NCBI RefSeq assembly: GCF_023078275.1
Contig: NC_062976.1
Location: forward strand, 2,604,001 to 2,668,000
Direction: 5' to 3'
Source of the DNA: Leguminivora glycinivorella
Taxonomy: Eukaryota; Arthropoda; Insecta; Lepidoptera; Tortricidae
Length of the DNA: 64,000 nucleotides
The position numbers were made by a program, and so were the translations under genes. This document shows, in pieces, positions 46,801 through 48,124 of this stretch. A model generated the notes under the pieces. That model ran no database searches and was not told the DNA's origin. It saw only the letters and a list, made by a program, of their open reading frames with translations. Numbering within the stretch: the stretch's first letter is position 1; the number at the start of each line of letters is the position of its first letter.

Positions 46801-48124
46801 TTTATACATTTTATGATATAGCCGACGAGCGTGTATGAGAAACGTTATGAAAGTGTGTGAAGCGAAAGTGGTTTGTCAGGATCGTAGTAAATGGAAATCC
46901 ATGATCTCTGTCTACCGCTCTGGGAAACAGGCGTAATTGTATGTAATTGTATGTATGTATTTTATGATATAGGCACCTTTAATTTTTGCCTTTGATATCC
47001 TTCCTACACCGATATCCGAATTGGATAATGTGAAAACATTTTAATACTCGTAGGTACTTATGTATTTAGGCAACATGGATGACTTATCAGATTGTGCGAA
47101 TTAAAACAAAATAATAAACCAAGGTCATTTTTAAATTTAAGGAAAATGGATAAATTTCACACCTCCGGCAGGACTCGAACCTGCGACCTGCGGCTTTGAC
47201 GAAGCCGTCGCTATGACCAACTTAGTTAACTTGCCGCAAAAAAACCGCAGGTCGCAGGTTCGAGTCCTGTCGGAGGTGTGAATTTTTTCCTTTGATTTAA
47301 AAAATATGTAGTATCGCTCGCGTTTCTGCATGATGAAAAACAAATTGAATAAACGAAAGGAATCAAAAAATGCCGGTGTAAAAATGTATTCCGTTCCCTG
47401 ATCGTTTACAGATTTTATGTGTTTGACTGAACAACTCTCGTACCGTACTATTAGGCCACTCAGCAAGCTTCGTGGCTAAACATGATACTCGACTGAAAAG
47501 GTTTGTATTATATCACGATTGTATAAAATACTATTTAATTCCAGGACACATTCGGCCGCGCCCGCAACTGGGTGAAGGAGCTCCAGCGGCAGGCGTCGCC
47601 GTCGATAGTGATCGCGCTCGCCGGCAACAAGAGCGACCTCGCCGCCAAGCGCATGGTCGAGTTTGAGGAGGCCCAGGCCTACGCCGACGAGAACGGACTC
47701 CTCTTCATGGAGACCAGCGCCAAGACAGCTATGAACGTCAACGACATATTCCTAGCGATCGGTAAGTTTATTTATTTATTTATTTACTAACGTTAAGCGT
47801 CCAATCCAACATTTTTAAGCATTGTGTATTTTTATCGATCGTTGAGGTATTTATTCTTTCGTTTGACGAGACCCGAATAAGGGCGTCTGTTATTGTGAAA
47901 TTCTTATGTAACTTTTGAATGACACATTTTTGACAAGCGTTTGCTAGCCACAGATGAAAGGCTATAAACATAAAGAGAGTGGTCATGGGCCATAGTGCTA
48001 ACGTGTGTCGTATGTCGCAGCGAACAAGTTACCAAAGAGCGAAGGCGGCGGCGGCGCGGCGGCGGGCGGCGCGCGGCGCCTCAACGACGGCGAGCAGCCG
48101 CGCGCCGGCTCCTGCTGCAAGTGA
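5966..48124 (+). CDS. Rab5: Rab5 small GTPase, four spliced coding exons
   Basis: Joining 5966-6210, 13013-13085, 47545-47761 and 48021-48124 gives one 212-residue frame; every intron is GT-AG. The protein has the full Ras-fold motif set: P-loop GESAVGKS (residues 28-35, Lys34), switch I ESTIGAAF with Thr53, G3 at 75-82, catalytic Gln80, the Rab5-typical YHSLAPMYYRGAQAA after it, G4 NKSD (134-137), G5 ETSAK (162-166), then a Gly/Ala-rich hypervariable tail ending Ser-Cys-Cys-Lys for double geranylgeranylation. Rab5 family proteins switch between GDP and GTP on early endosomes and drive endosome fusion through effectors such as EEA1 and rabenosyn (family knowledge). Length fits the family (about 210-220). 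The exons are GC-rich against AT-rich introns. Odd points are Ala77 instead of Thr in the WDTAGQE motif and a 34.5-kb second intron packed with retrotransposons. Identification as Rab5 rather than another Rab is very secure. Confidence 0.96.
6397..6645 (+). pseudogene. Decayed tandem duplicate of the end of Rab5 exon 1
   Basis: From about 6400 the sequence repeats the second half of Rab5 coding exon 1 (from the LVLRFVKGQFH codons on), including the splice donor GTGAGTCTC at 6538, and continues into the copied intron flank (compare 6236-6285 with 6588-6635). Inclusion of intron sequence shows a genomic tandem duplication, not a processed copy. Relative to the coding exon there is a net 5-bp loss after the LLTQ codons, which shifts the frame and brings TGA into the FEIW region. 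There is no acceptor or P-loop, so it cannot act as a simple replacement exon. The segment still spells D-T-A-G-Q-E-R next to the donor. Confidence 0.9.
6646..7164. other. No gene seen; intron 1 of Rab5
   Basis: AT-rich intronic sequence with no repeat boundary or ORF I can support. Confidence 0.5.
7165..7655. repeat. Family F1 repeat, copy 1, split by MITE M1
   Basis: 7165-7322 runs from CCCGACCATAGT through AACACTCCCGATTA to GTCAAACTTATA. The missing tail of the family (CCCC, then TTTTTGCG) resumes at 7633-7652, right after the M1 element. So M1 inserted into F1 here. Other F1 copies: 27861-28090, 28641-28916, 50770-50918, 54306-54512. Confidence 0.7.
7324..7632. mobile_element. MITE, family M1, copy 1
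   Basis: Termini TACAGATATAGTGCGAAG and CACTACATCTGTA are inverted. Inside each lies a copy of TTTTCCTTCGTATTTTTACGG / CCGTAAGAATACGAAGG. TA at both ends fits a Tc1/mariner-type insertion. Further copies: 50640-50954, 54157-54542, 56956-57432. Confidence 0.75.
8036..8165. repeat. Imperfect inverted repeat
   Basis: Left GGGTCCTAGGCCACTCTAGAACC and right GGTTCTACAGTGGCCTAGGA segments are inverted relatives about 65 bp apart, suggesting an old foldback element. No target duplication seen. Confidence 0.5.
8366..8825 (+). repeat. Interspersed repeat with internal tandem duplication
   Basis: After a TATA-rich stretch comes ACTGACGATCTCGGAAACC and later GAGCGAAGCTCGG, a combination I know as common in moth genomes. 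Inside, 8535-8635 and 8681-8783 are about 100-bp tandem copies beginning GCGCCATCTCGTGTG and ending CGACACA(T/G)GTCAAGG. Confidence 0.55.
8850..8993 (+). repeat. 3' end of a non-LTR element with (AAATCT)n tail
   Basis: Ends ATGAAATAAAGAAATCTAAATCTAAATC, an AATAAA-containing terminus with a short microsatellite tail. It abuts the family H repeat that follows. Confidence 0.5.
8994..9155 (+). repeat. Family H repeat (probable Helitron-derived), copy 1
   Basis: Begins ATGGGAAAGTGTGTGTGTC and ends GAAGCCGCGGGCGAATGCTAGT. The CTAGT-type end and lack of terminal inverted repeats fit a non-autonomous Helitron, but that is inference. Other copies: 52076-52310 and, in reverse, 43569-43797. Confidence 0.55.
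9156..9940. other. No gene seen; intron 1 of Rab5
   Basis: Only short ORFs without recognisable similarity. AT-rich intron sequence. Confidence 0.5.
9944..10087. mobile_element. Harbinger-type MITE with TTA duplication
   Basis: The inverted arms GGCCTGATTTAGACGG and CCGTCTAAATGGGCCC extend to the ACATTGCGG/CCGCAATGT core. TTA flanks both sides (9941-9943, 10088-10090). Confidence 0.75.
10388..10527. mobile_element. MITE with TTA duplication
   Basis: Arms AGCTGAGTTTAGACGTGC and its inverse at the right share the core TTATTGCTGCAAGTTTTGAGAC. TTA occurs at 10385-10387 and 10528-10530. Confidence 0.78.
10700..10890 (+). repeat. Unnamed interspersed repeat, family R, copy 1
   Basis: GTACAGTATGGCCACTCCC, GAAAGTGCCGCCCACCC, then TCACAGTTACCGCCTGTCAA and ACTCATACAAGCA recur in reverse orientation at about 49310-49480, in the same order. 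No ends identified. Confidence 0.65.
10891..12375. other. No gene seen; intron 1 of Rab5
   Basis: A G-homopolymer run (about 11877-11890) and a short TGTA repeat (12021-12038) are the only marked features. No protein-like ORF. Confidence 0.5.
12376..12476. mobile_element. 101-bp foldback element
   Basis: A near-perfect hairpin. The left arm from ATTTAAAATTGCAAACGGG and its complement ending CCCGTTTGCAATTTTAAAT are joined through the GCGTATTTACTATGTTT core. GAGTGTCTCCAA occurs at about 12330 and again at 12477, a possible duplication. Confidence 0.75.
12599..12848. mobile_element. MITE with about 28-bp terminal inverted repeats and internal hairpin
   Basis: Left ATTGGACGTAGTTAC(G)CA and right TG(T)GTAACTACGTCCAAT are inverted. 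The right half has a second hairpin (GAAACGTTCCAATCCA against TGGATTGGAACGTT). Confidence 0.72.
13013..13085 (+). CDS. Rab5: Rab5 coding exon 2
   Basis: 73 nt. The first G completes Arg82, followed by residues 83-106 (YHSLAPMYYRGAQAA, then IVVYDITNQ). The acceptor is TTGTCCCCAG, AG at 13011-13012; the donor GTCAGT starts at 13086. It covers the end of switch II and the strand leading to the effector surface that distinguishes Rab5 from other Rabs. Intron 1 before it is 6.8 kb. Confidence 0.96.
13216..13674. mobile_element. MITE in Rab5 intron 2, 130 bp after exon 2
   Basis: Ends GCCGGGTCCACGCAGAGCGAGGC and, inverted, GCCTCGCTCTGTGTGGACCCGGC. The inner part is GC-rich at the left and AT-rich at the right. 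Confidence 0.75.
13975..14093 (+). mobile_element. 5'-truncated non-LTR insertion with 15-bp target duplication
   Basis: ATGTAAAATCCAATC occurs at 13960-13974 and 14094-14108. The 119-bp insert ends in a (CAA)n tail. One frame reads WNEAKVVAQDRKAWKDLVEALC followed by a stop, which I recognise as the C-terminus of an endonuclease-RT protein of the kind common in moth genomes. Confidence 0.85.
14330..14422 (+). repeat. Probable non-LTR 3' terminus with (ATTTTC)n tail
   Basis: Ends ACTTGAAAAATAAATATTTCATTTTCATTTTC: an AATAAA-containing end with a short repeated tail. Confidence 0.45.
14423..15033. other. No gene seen; intron 2 of Rab5
   Basis: AT-rich intron without recognisable features. Confidence 0.5.
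15730..16806 (+). CDS. Apurinic-type endonuclease part of non-LTR ORF2
   Basis: 358 codons. The exonuclease-endonuclease-phosphatase motifs are all present: N-I-R-G near residue 25, L-T-E-T-Q near 50, G-D-F-N-A-H-H near 156, and S-S-D-H-C near 229. This enzyme nicks target DNA for target-primed reverse transcription. The frame stops at 16804-16806 because of an indel in a CGTAA-repeat stretch (about 16784-16800); the RT frame is open from there on, so ORF2 is one gene broken once. Confidence 0.85.
   Translation: MARRKRKFGPSAESPSTQVHFCNIRGIHSNLNAVHCYLETAQPTLLFLTETQISCPTDTSYLSYPGYTLEHKFMRRAGVCVYARRDICCRRLQAFEDRDLSVLWVRVDYGGHTRVYACLYRSHSGNTETNRLFEHLQLTSDRVLEQYPSAELVILGDFNAHHIEWLGSRSTDFAGRSAHEFSLAYGLSQLVHSPTRIPDIEDHTSSLLDLLLTTRPDGYSVTVNAPLGSSDHCLVRTKAPCARPDPPRPTSLRRVWQYGSADWDGLREFYASYPWRQLCFASDDPDSCATNVAETIQLGMDCFIPNSLVAAGAKKRPWFNRPCKEATTRKQAAYRAWTKAVADKDPNVTDVKRNVNVS
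17052..18677 (+). CDS. Reverse transcriptase part of non-LTR ORF2
   Basis: 541 codons shown from the first in-frame Met, but the same frame is open back to about 16795 and continues the endonuclease protein. RT motifs in order: SSGPDGVPAVVLK, ALVHPVPKKGD, NYRPIAITS, QYGFRHGRST, DIAKAFDRVWH, AGVPQGSVLSP, and the catalytic Y-A-D-D-S. The C-terminal region keeps the typical RPHMEYCCHLWAG and LWNELP phrases. Apart from the one upstream frameshift it looks intact, suggesting a fairly young copy. Confidence 0.9.
   Translation: MSDDGSTVPPTIPRCAHSMPEIRISQKDVRRELLSLNVHKSSGPDGVPAVVLKRCAPELCPVLTHLFTLSISKREVPSSWKTALVHPVPKKGDRSDPSNYRPIAITSLLSKVMERVINSKLLGYLEEHDLISDRQYGFRHGRSTGDLLVYLTHRWASAIESQGEALAVSLDIAKAFDRVWHRGLLSKLPSYGLPEGLCKWIASFLSGRRIRAVVDGSCSDSMDINAGVPQGSVLSPTLFLLHINDMLSIGDIHCYADDSTGDTFYTGRANIPRSVVLESREKLVSDIERILSGVSVWGRDNLVCFNPTKTQVCAFTAKKTPFTVVPQFQGTALTLSGSIGILGVDISSSVQFRCHLEGKAALASKKLGVLNRARGYFTPGQRLLLYKSQVRPHMEYCCHLWAGAPGYQLGPFDSIQRRAVRIVDDPKLTGGIEPLSLRRDFASLCVFYRLYNGLCSEELFDMMPTATFYHRTARHRQGAHPHTLQPKWSRTVRFQRNFLPRTLRLWNELPVEVFPMNYSMGFFKKGVYKFLMGRQRARDTP
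18947..19562. mobile_element. hAT-type non-autonomous element (ACTAGTCGG family)
   Basis: Ends TAGGGATGTACC and, inverted, TAGGAACGTACC. Both subterminal regions are full of GACTAGTCGGC-type repeats. The 8-bp flanks CCTACAAC (18939-18946) and CCTACAAT (19563-19570) agree at 7 of 8 bases, fitting a hAT target duplication. The inside is AT-rich with a C-run at 19175-19188 and no transposase. Confidence 0.78.
20169..20741 (+). mobile_element. 5' part of a PIF/Harbinger element with CG-rich subterminal repeats
   Basis: Starts GGGCCTGGCCACATGGGCGCG right after TTA (20166-20168), the 3-bp target type of this superfamily. 20185-20392 is a block of GCGGCGCGGC / GCCGCGCCGC-type repeats on both strands. 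A transposase start follows. It breaks off near 20741, where an unrelated AATATTCGG-containing repeat end (to about 20790) begins. Confidence 0.75.
20446..20741 (+). pseudogene. N-terminus of PIF/Harbinger transposase, frameshifted and truncated
   Basis: From ATG at 20446: MDPITRILLLLVLRRRLKK, then a basic stretch. A frame change is suggested around 20515, where another frame reads CWVNP. After a stop at 20611-20613 a third frame reads KFKEYFRMTIASFEEL and RKPVGPLEMLRLT, the conserved pre-DDE region of Harbinger transposases. The catalytic DDE residues are not reached. A TATATA repeat interrupts the gene at 20537-20550. Confidence 0.75.
20825..20957. mobile_element. Foldback MITE, family A, copy 2
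   Basis: GCAGGCAGGCAATTATGGTCGCGCGATAAATGATAAAA on one side mirrors the right side ending CGACCATGATTGCC; the loop is itself a hairpin (GTCCCTATCGCAC / GTGCGATAGGGAC). Same termini as 2339-2460. Confidence 0.8.
21193..21902. mobile_element. Harbinger-type element, family T, long copy, TAC duplication
   Basis: Termini GGCCGTTTTCACATTATCCG and its inverse; TAC flanks both ends (21190-21192, 21903-21905). 710 bp, AT-rich inside, no transposase. Confidence 0.85.
21983..22139. mobile_element. MITE, family P2, copy 2
   Basis: TGCGTAGCCAAATGGC at the left and GCCATTCGGCTACGGGGCC at the right, with TATTGGCGCGACAGAGCC inside; inverted relative to copy 1. Confidence 0.72.
22209..22815 (+). repeat. 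Two direct copies of a roughly 200-bp AT-rich repeat
   Basis: Starting AAGACGCTAC(A/G)GGAGCG at 22209 and 22618, both continue through CAACTCAGTTAAAAGATATTG to AAATCGAGGTTCCGCTCTC. The first copy is followed by the family T short element inserted at 22412. Confidence 0.75.
22412..22544. mobile_element. Harbinger-type element, family T, short copy, TAA duplication
   Basis: 133 bp; GTGCGTTTTCACATTATCCG and GATAATGTGAAAACGGCC are inverted ends; TAA at 22409-22411 and 22545-22547. Confidence 0.88.
22850..23145 (+). repeat. Interspersed AT-rich repeat
   Basis: Phrases such as TTGTTACCGATCTTGAGTATC and AAATAGTCGAGAGCGTT recur at 27600-27760 and 28205-28315, so this is a dispersed repeat present at least twice. 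Ends not defined. Confidence 0.6.
23695..25638 (-). CDS. Reverse transcriptase of - strand non-LTR element
   Basis: 647 codons. Motifs in order: GAGPDGIHPILIKN, AFVTPIPKG, QYRPISKLC, QHGFFKGRS, DFAKAFDKICH, SGVPQGSHLGP, and the catalytic Y-A-D-D-T at LLYADDTKIY, then the thumb and the C-terminal FVRSHLEFACAVW. The frame is open back to about 25700, where an indel separates it from the endonuclease. Jockey-group RT; probably intact as a domain. Confidence 0.9.
   Translation of the reverse strand: MSTSVPVWYTKPLRKLLSEKRKFHRLWKKYRNPLEYESFKILRKRAQKMELQCYNGYISYAENKIKSYPNYFWSYIKSINTKNKMPQTMKYKDITSSDGAEICNWFNDHFHSVFEQSNLSNFQIDTLVPPTEPIIDISSIYINRATVHRLLNTINTNKGAGPDGIHPILIKNCSANLSYPLTIIFQKSIKNGYVPEIWKKAFVTPIPKGQISQNIEQYRPISKLCQFNKIFEKIVTMQLTQVVKNHISLNQHGFFKGRSVDTNLLTFTNDVLVAMDGGASVEAVYADFAKAFDKICHNTLLLKLWHLGIHGDLFRWIKSYIENRTQCVVLAGYASQWRSISSGVPQGSHLGPLLFTLFINDIDKYIKNSKVLLYADDTKIYKIINSVEDYHLLQEDLLNLEAFCTENKLFLNLNKCYVINFSKKKHNINYNLTIGNHNLSRVTQIRDLGVIMDSKLTFVPHLDSIVKKAYKQLGFVLRVGKPFKNIVTYKILFNSFVRSHLEFACAVWKPYHKVHIERLERIQKKFVRTLDFRTSHTYLNYNDSLAHHKLQTLSSRRDCEDSVLLFKIMNNVLDVPQLLQQINLKVPRRRQRLCQKKKIFSIPFSRTCYVQNVFIRRVCKLFNENEKLYQIDLFNSSINSIKCIFGH
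25667..26299 (-). pseudogene. C-terminal part of endonuclease, after an internal deletion
   Basis: The real protein begins only near 26105 (FNIPEAEWQAHSSS) and ends in an out-of-frame stop at 25667. The residues upstream in this frame (MMANFLIPVL onwards) are a shadow of the N-terminal part read in another frame. The Gly-Asp of the GDFN metal-binding motif is missing. Confidence 0.7.
26097..26444 (-). pseudogene. N-terminal part of endonuclease
   Basis: Reads YYQNVRGLRTKA, then ICLTETWL: the N-V-R-G and T-E-T-W motifs of the non-LTR endonuclease. It stops at VPFDQGEF, where the join to the C-terminal part (QGEF / FNIP) looks like a deletion across a short shared GAATTT-like sequence near 26100. 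Confidence 0.75.
26776..27020 (-). pseudogene. C-terminal fragment of non-LTR ORF1
   Basis: Open back to about 27020 without an ATG: NLRKTKKCLQHVGVYLKQT, then YSFLWIRDCKIFVRKTDH and ITISNESDLNKIK before the stop. The W-I-R-(x)-(x)-K-I-F-V-R-K block is the C-terminal signature of Jockey/CR1-type ORF1 proteins (related to the baculovirus FP domain). The element is 5'-truncated within ORF1 near 27025. Confidence 0.75.
27140..27255 (+). repeat. 3' end of another non-LTR element
   Basis: GGCCTTTGCCCAGCAGTAGG with a preceding GAGG reading is the terminus of a LINE type I know from moth genomes. Short, no duplication found. Confidence 0.45.
27861..28090 (+). repeat. Family F1 repeat, copy 2
   Basis: GAAAAAACTCCCGACCGCGAC, TTCATGAAACATGGCTAAG, a (CACA)(GACA)n tract, and the end TTTTTGCGTCGGGGGTTAAAAAT. 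The ends are short inverted repeats (AACCCCCGAC). Confidence 0.75.
28641..28916 (+). repeat. Family F1 repeat, copy 3, with long (GACA)n tract
   Basis: Same order as copy 2, with the microsatellite extended to about 80 bp (28784-28868). Confidence 0.78.
29098..29640 (+). repeat. GGTTCCGTAG family repeat, truncated copy
   Basis: Begins TTAGGGTTCCGTAGCC, then AACGGAACCCTTATAG (a hairpin with the start) and (GTCC GTCT)n. The right part is degenerate. Related to 34936-35478. Confidence 0.65.
30264..31636. mobile_element. TIR DNA element, 1373 bp, with 6-bp target duplication
   Basis: Ends CAGGGTGTCCACT and AGTGGACACCCTG, perfect 13-bp inverted repeats. TGCTTA stands at 30258-30263 and 31637-31642. 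Both ends carry the same subterminal repeat GGAAAGTCAGGGAAA in the same orientation. The inside includes two CGCTCGC(T)TCGCTCGCG blocks (30800, 31095) and hairpin P1 copy 2. No transposase. Confidence 0.85.
30961..31043. mobile_element. Hairpin MITE, family P1, copy 2
   Basis: TATCAGCTGCAGAAGTGCATGG folds with CCATGCAATTTTGCAGCTCA; nested inside 30264-31636. Confidence 0.7.
31764..31874. repeat. Short inverted repeat element
   Basis: CATGATGCTGAGCAAGA and TCTTGCTCAGCATCAT are inverted about 75 bp apart. Confidence 0.55.
31997..32866. mobile_element. Non-autonomous TIR element with about 40-bp inverted ends
   Basis: CAGTAGGCCTAGCACATGAT continues to GCCGCGAGAGTATGTCGCC at the left; the right end is GGCGACATACTCTCGCGGC to CATGTGCTAACCCTGCTG. 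No ORF inside. Confidence 0.75.
32867..33377. other. No gene seen
   Basis: Intron 2 sequence between two DNA elements; no structure noted. Confidence 0.4.
34936..35478 (+). repeat. GGTTCCGTAG family repeat, complete-looking, nested in the hAT element
   Basis: Starts AGGGTTCCGTAGTC, then AGGAACCCTTATAG. A (CCGT)n tract follows (34985-35058). It ends CTACGGAACCCTACACTGAGCGTG. Positions 35446-35465 form a 7-bp hairpin (GAGCGTG/CACGCTC), then TTGGCCGGTTTTT. A 3' hairpin without target duplication would suit a Helitron-like element, but CTRR is absent. Confidence 0.65.
34985..35058 (+). repeat. (CCGT)n microsatellite
   Basis: About 18 tandem units, part of the surrounding dispersed repeat. Confidence 0.9.
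36597..38354. other. No gene recognised; intron 2 of Rab5
   Basis: Mostly AT-rich. 38150-38290 is noticeably GC-rich (GTCGCGTCGCAGTG, CACCGCCGCCCACG) and may be a piece of an unrecognised repeat or exon; no convincing splice-site pair was found. Confidence 0.45.
38355..38583. mobile_element. Foldback element with 76-bp arms
   Basis: 38355-38430 and 38507-38583 are inverted copies differing by one base in a T-run: GTACATTACGATACAAGTGCG to CACGACCGAAGGGA. TA at both outer ends fits a Tc1/mariner-type target. The loop repeats part of the arm again (CACGTGTATCGTACG). Confidence 0.88.
39174..40490 (+). CDS. ORF1 protein of CR1-like element (PHD finger, coiled coil, RRM-like)
   Basis: 438 codons from ATG at 39174. 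Residues 3-53 form a C4HC3 PHD-type finger (CLYC, CIAC, HHRC, CPTC). Residues about 125-225 are a heptad-rich, Lys/Glu-rich coiled coil. About 228-345 starts KKIVLFGLEEYEYETEAEL and has SRIGRRGYRRPLQIELLS, similar to the RNA-binding fold of L1/CR1 ORF1 proteins. The tail is polar and low complexity. It should bind the element RNA and assemble the RNP. No frameshift. The TAA stop overlaps the start of the ORF2 frame. Confidence 0.88.
   Translation: MICLYCHEPVHHIEMLVCIACNEPYHHRCVQMTSAYYREHSTELKRSWRCPTCNSGITRRKIGDSTPVRTKMPPELNDTTMSVDELLNQGENSITDIEEAKNNNTQTSFSTLTPTALEPRPITLEEISILLDSKLEKNNAALTREINKTLRTEITNIVQELNKDTTMKINTLTTHQKDFKAELDKTNSVIQMLQRKNQELQTELKELKRTLENPESKVTNESTKKIVLFGLEEYEYETEAELCHRIDNIFYGILNININGFIEGLSRIGRRGYRRPLQIELLSKRMTTYLLDNAHCFKNTGYAISPFLDGKSLEHRKLLKSELAKARLEGHHAIIRRNRLYINGKEFTPTQQSVSHSVQPMNMPEATINKLTKKKQDVKTSDVAKPESSAADKLLEGETDIRKEEQHPPTTASKLRPHTLNTQRPHSLPGTSTNSFRE
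40486..42861 (+). CDS. ORF2 of CR1-like element: endonuclease and reverse transcriptase
   Basis: The frame is open from 40435 and the conserved protein starts at about 40486 (NKFNALYQNIRSIKN). Endonuclease motifs: QNIRS, LTETW, GGDFNVN, YGLSDHKG. RT motifs: SYGYDEIPPHLV, VIKPVYKKGN, NYRPIALLS, QYGFRERRST, DMSKAYDRV, SIPQGSVLGC, and the catalytic F-A-D-D-I. No ATG exists in this frame between 40435 and 40746; the first Met lies beyond the TETW motif. Translation must therefore depend on ORF1 (frameshift or reinitiation) or use a non-AUG codon. The frame ends in a stop at 42859-42861 caused by a small indel; the rest is in 42942-43352. Confidence 0.87.
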   Translation, partial: NKFNALYQNIRSIKNKTHLIEAATEEDYNIHAICLTETWITTSKLDLLKIEGYTLASSYCRPSREGGGVCILLKHGLEYTECSDITAMSVEYLFEICAVEISKLNLILINIYWPDSKRLPDLFFELLTKLMQCIQQRYNKKDVIIGGDFNVNILQETKCSITLINLMKSFNFHQNVKEYTRITDTSSTCIDLIFKNYHRENFHILVRDYGLSDHKGISISSPSVSFDTPSTWNIMKRLYNDKNCSKFKAELTQIDFNSIIAQERTVSDNYNQFQNVINNILNKCIPKVKFKIKTKSKNTWLTKGIRQSCKHKRMLKVFVSQTNNEILNKHYKAYEKTLKKVVITSKRLHNIEKIKKSDNIIKSMWYIVKKETNKLNNKKRQNIKLKTNSTIIDDPEIIVNTFNSFFLSVGNQTAAASPTGRPAISRIKNSMYLSPVSEIEVKNIIKNLKNKRSYGYDEIPPHLVRQCADVLSVPLALLINQSFAEGVVPDALKVSVIKPVYKKGNKSDCNNYRPIALLSTFSKIFETAMSRRLYSFCEKFAIFDDAQYGFRERRSTTLAVYKFVREVLSIINERKYAIGVLLDMSKAYDRVMYNILLKKLKDIGIRGNAHDWFSSYLTNRVQYVEIEHHNFDTDTIYNVKSQISKVKQSIPQGSVLGCILFLIYINDLPKIIKSPCTLFADDISFVISCESEQNLNSELDSTLEEVVAWLSDHNLEVNFEKTKIIQFKPSQKQTLDIDYSYKNNKIESISSTTFLGINVDSALNWKDHINKISSKLSSFIYGLYNLKNVLT
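42942..43352 (+). pseudogene. C-terminal piece of CR1-like ORF2 after a frameshift
   Basis: Open from about 42864 in the new frame (IKIATNAYYAYAHSW), it continues through LFLLQKHCIRVLVN and IYNNIPNEIKEI to the natural stop at 43350-43352. The join to the RT part is a single indel at ACATAAAAATAG, so the copy is disabled by one lesion. Confidence 0.85.
43798..44218. other. No gene seen
   Basis: Short ORFs without similarity. No repeat ends defined. Confidence 0.4.
44219..44339. mobile_element. Hairpin MITE
   Basis: GGGCCCGTTTCTCGAAAGG runs on to TTGTATTACAAGTGCG (44220-44262) and mirrors 44296-44339. Confidence 0.82.
44370..44880 (-). mobile_element. 5'-truncated non-LTR element fragment
   Basis: On the - strand a C-terminal RT-protein fragment is followed by a 3' UTR ending CCAATAAAATGATTATGATTATG, a microsatellite tail. 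The right boundary near 44880 is uncertain. Confidence 0.7.
44463..44876 (-). pseudogene. C-terminal fragment of a non-LTR ORF2
   Basis: 137 codons. GRKIYNNLPNAIIATPNI and LKNWLIEQTFYDYREFF match the tail of the CR1/Jockey-type ORF2 seen at 43200-43340. RT itself is absent. Confidence 0.72.
44881..45613. other. No gene seen
   Basis: No ORF or repeat boundary recognised. Confidence 0.4.
45614..46110. mobile_element. About 500-bp foldback element
   Basis: Outer ends TATACAGGATGTATTTTGA and TCAAAATACACCCTGTATA are inverted. The arms continue through GGTCAGTAAGGGCAGCTATGA and GGGGACCATCCATCGATTTC. Only about 180 bp in the middle is unpaired, and even that contains TCGATTGGC repeats in both orientations. 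TA at each end suggests Tc1/mariner mobilisation. Confidence 0.8.
46111..46764. other. No gene seen
   Basis: Intron 2 sequence without structure of note. Confidence 0.4.
46765..47042. mobile_element. Family T element, copy 3, carrying a nested LINE end
   Basis: AATCCGATATCGGATATAGG at the left and ATCCGAATTGGATAATGTGAAAAC at the right are degenerate family T ends. The inside is interrupted at 46821-46958. Confidence 0.7.
46821..46958 (+). mobile_element. Non-LTR 3'-end insertion with 13-bp target duplication (family L, copy 2)
   Basis: ATTTTATGATATA is present at 46808-46820 and 46959-46971. The insert shares GTGGTTTGTCAGGATC and ATGGAAATCCATGATCTCTG with 5428-5624 and ends in (ATGT)n. Confidence 0.85.
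47152..47286. repeat. Foldback of inverted tRNA-like 3' halves
   Basis: 42-bp arms (47152-47193, 47245-47286) with one or two mismatches. Each contains a perfect polymerase III B-box on opposite strands (GGTTCGAGTCC) inside a T-arm (GCAGG/CCTGC). On the - strand the loop adds an A-box-like TTAACTAAGTTGG and an anticodon-like stem (CGGCTT/AAGCCG). The acceptor stem does not pair (GCGGCAA against CGGAGGT), so it is not a functional tRNA gene. It ends 258 bp before Rab5 exon 3. Confidence 0.75.
47545..47761 (+). CDS. Rab5: Rab5 coding exon 3 (NKSD and ETSAK motifs)
   Basis: 217 nt, residues 107-178 plus the first base of codon 179. The acceptor is TTAATTCCAG (AG 47543-47544); the donor GTAAGT starts at 47762. 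It contains the guanine-specificity loop N134-K-S-D137 and the E162-T-S-A-K166 loop. The preceding intron of about 34.5 kb holds three long non-LTR elements and a hAT element. Confidence 0.96.
48021..48124 (+). CDS. Rab5: Rab5 coding exon 4 (hypervariable tail, CC motif)
   Basis: It completes Ala179 and encodes residues 180-212, then TGA at 48122-48124. The acceptor is TATGTCGCAG. After NKLPKSE comes a Gly/Ala run of nine to ten codons in an almost pure GGC/GCG tract, then RRLNDGEQPRAGSCCK. The two cysteines (210, 211) are the prenylation sites expected for Rab5. The GGC/GCG tract is a likely site of length variation. Confidence 0.95.

Noticed and set aside
47137..47466. 109-codon ORF on the - strand and a possible tRNA gene at about 47162-47236
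   Set aside because: The ORF runs through the tRNA-like foldback. The tRNA candidate has B-box and anticodon-like stem but its acceptor stem does not pair.
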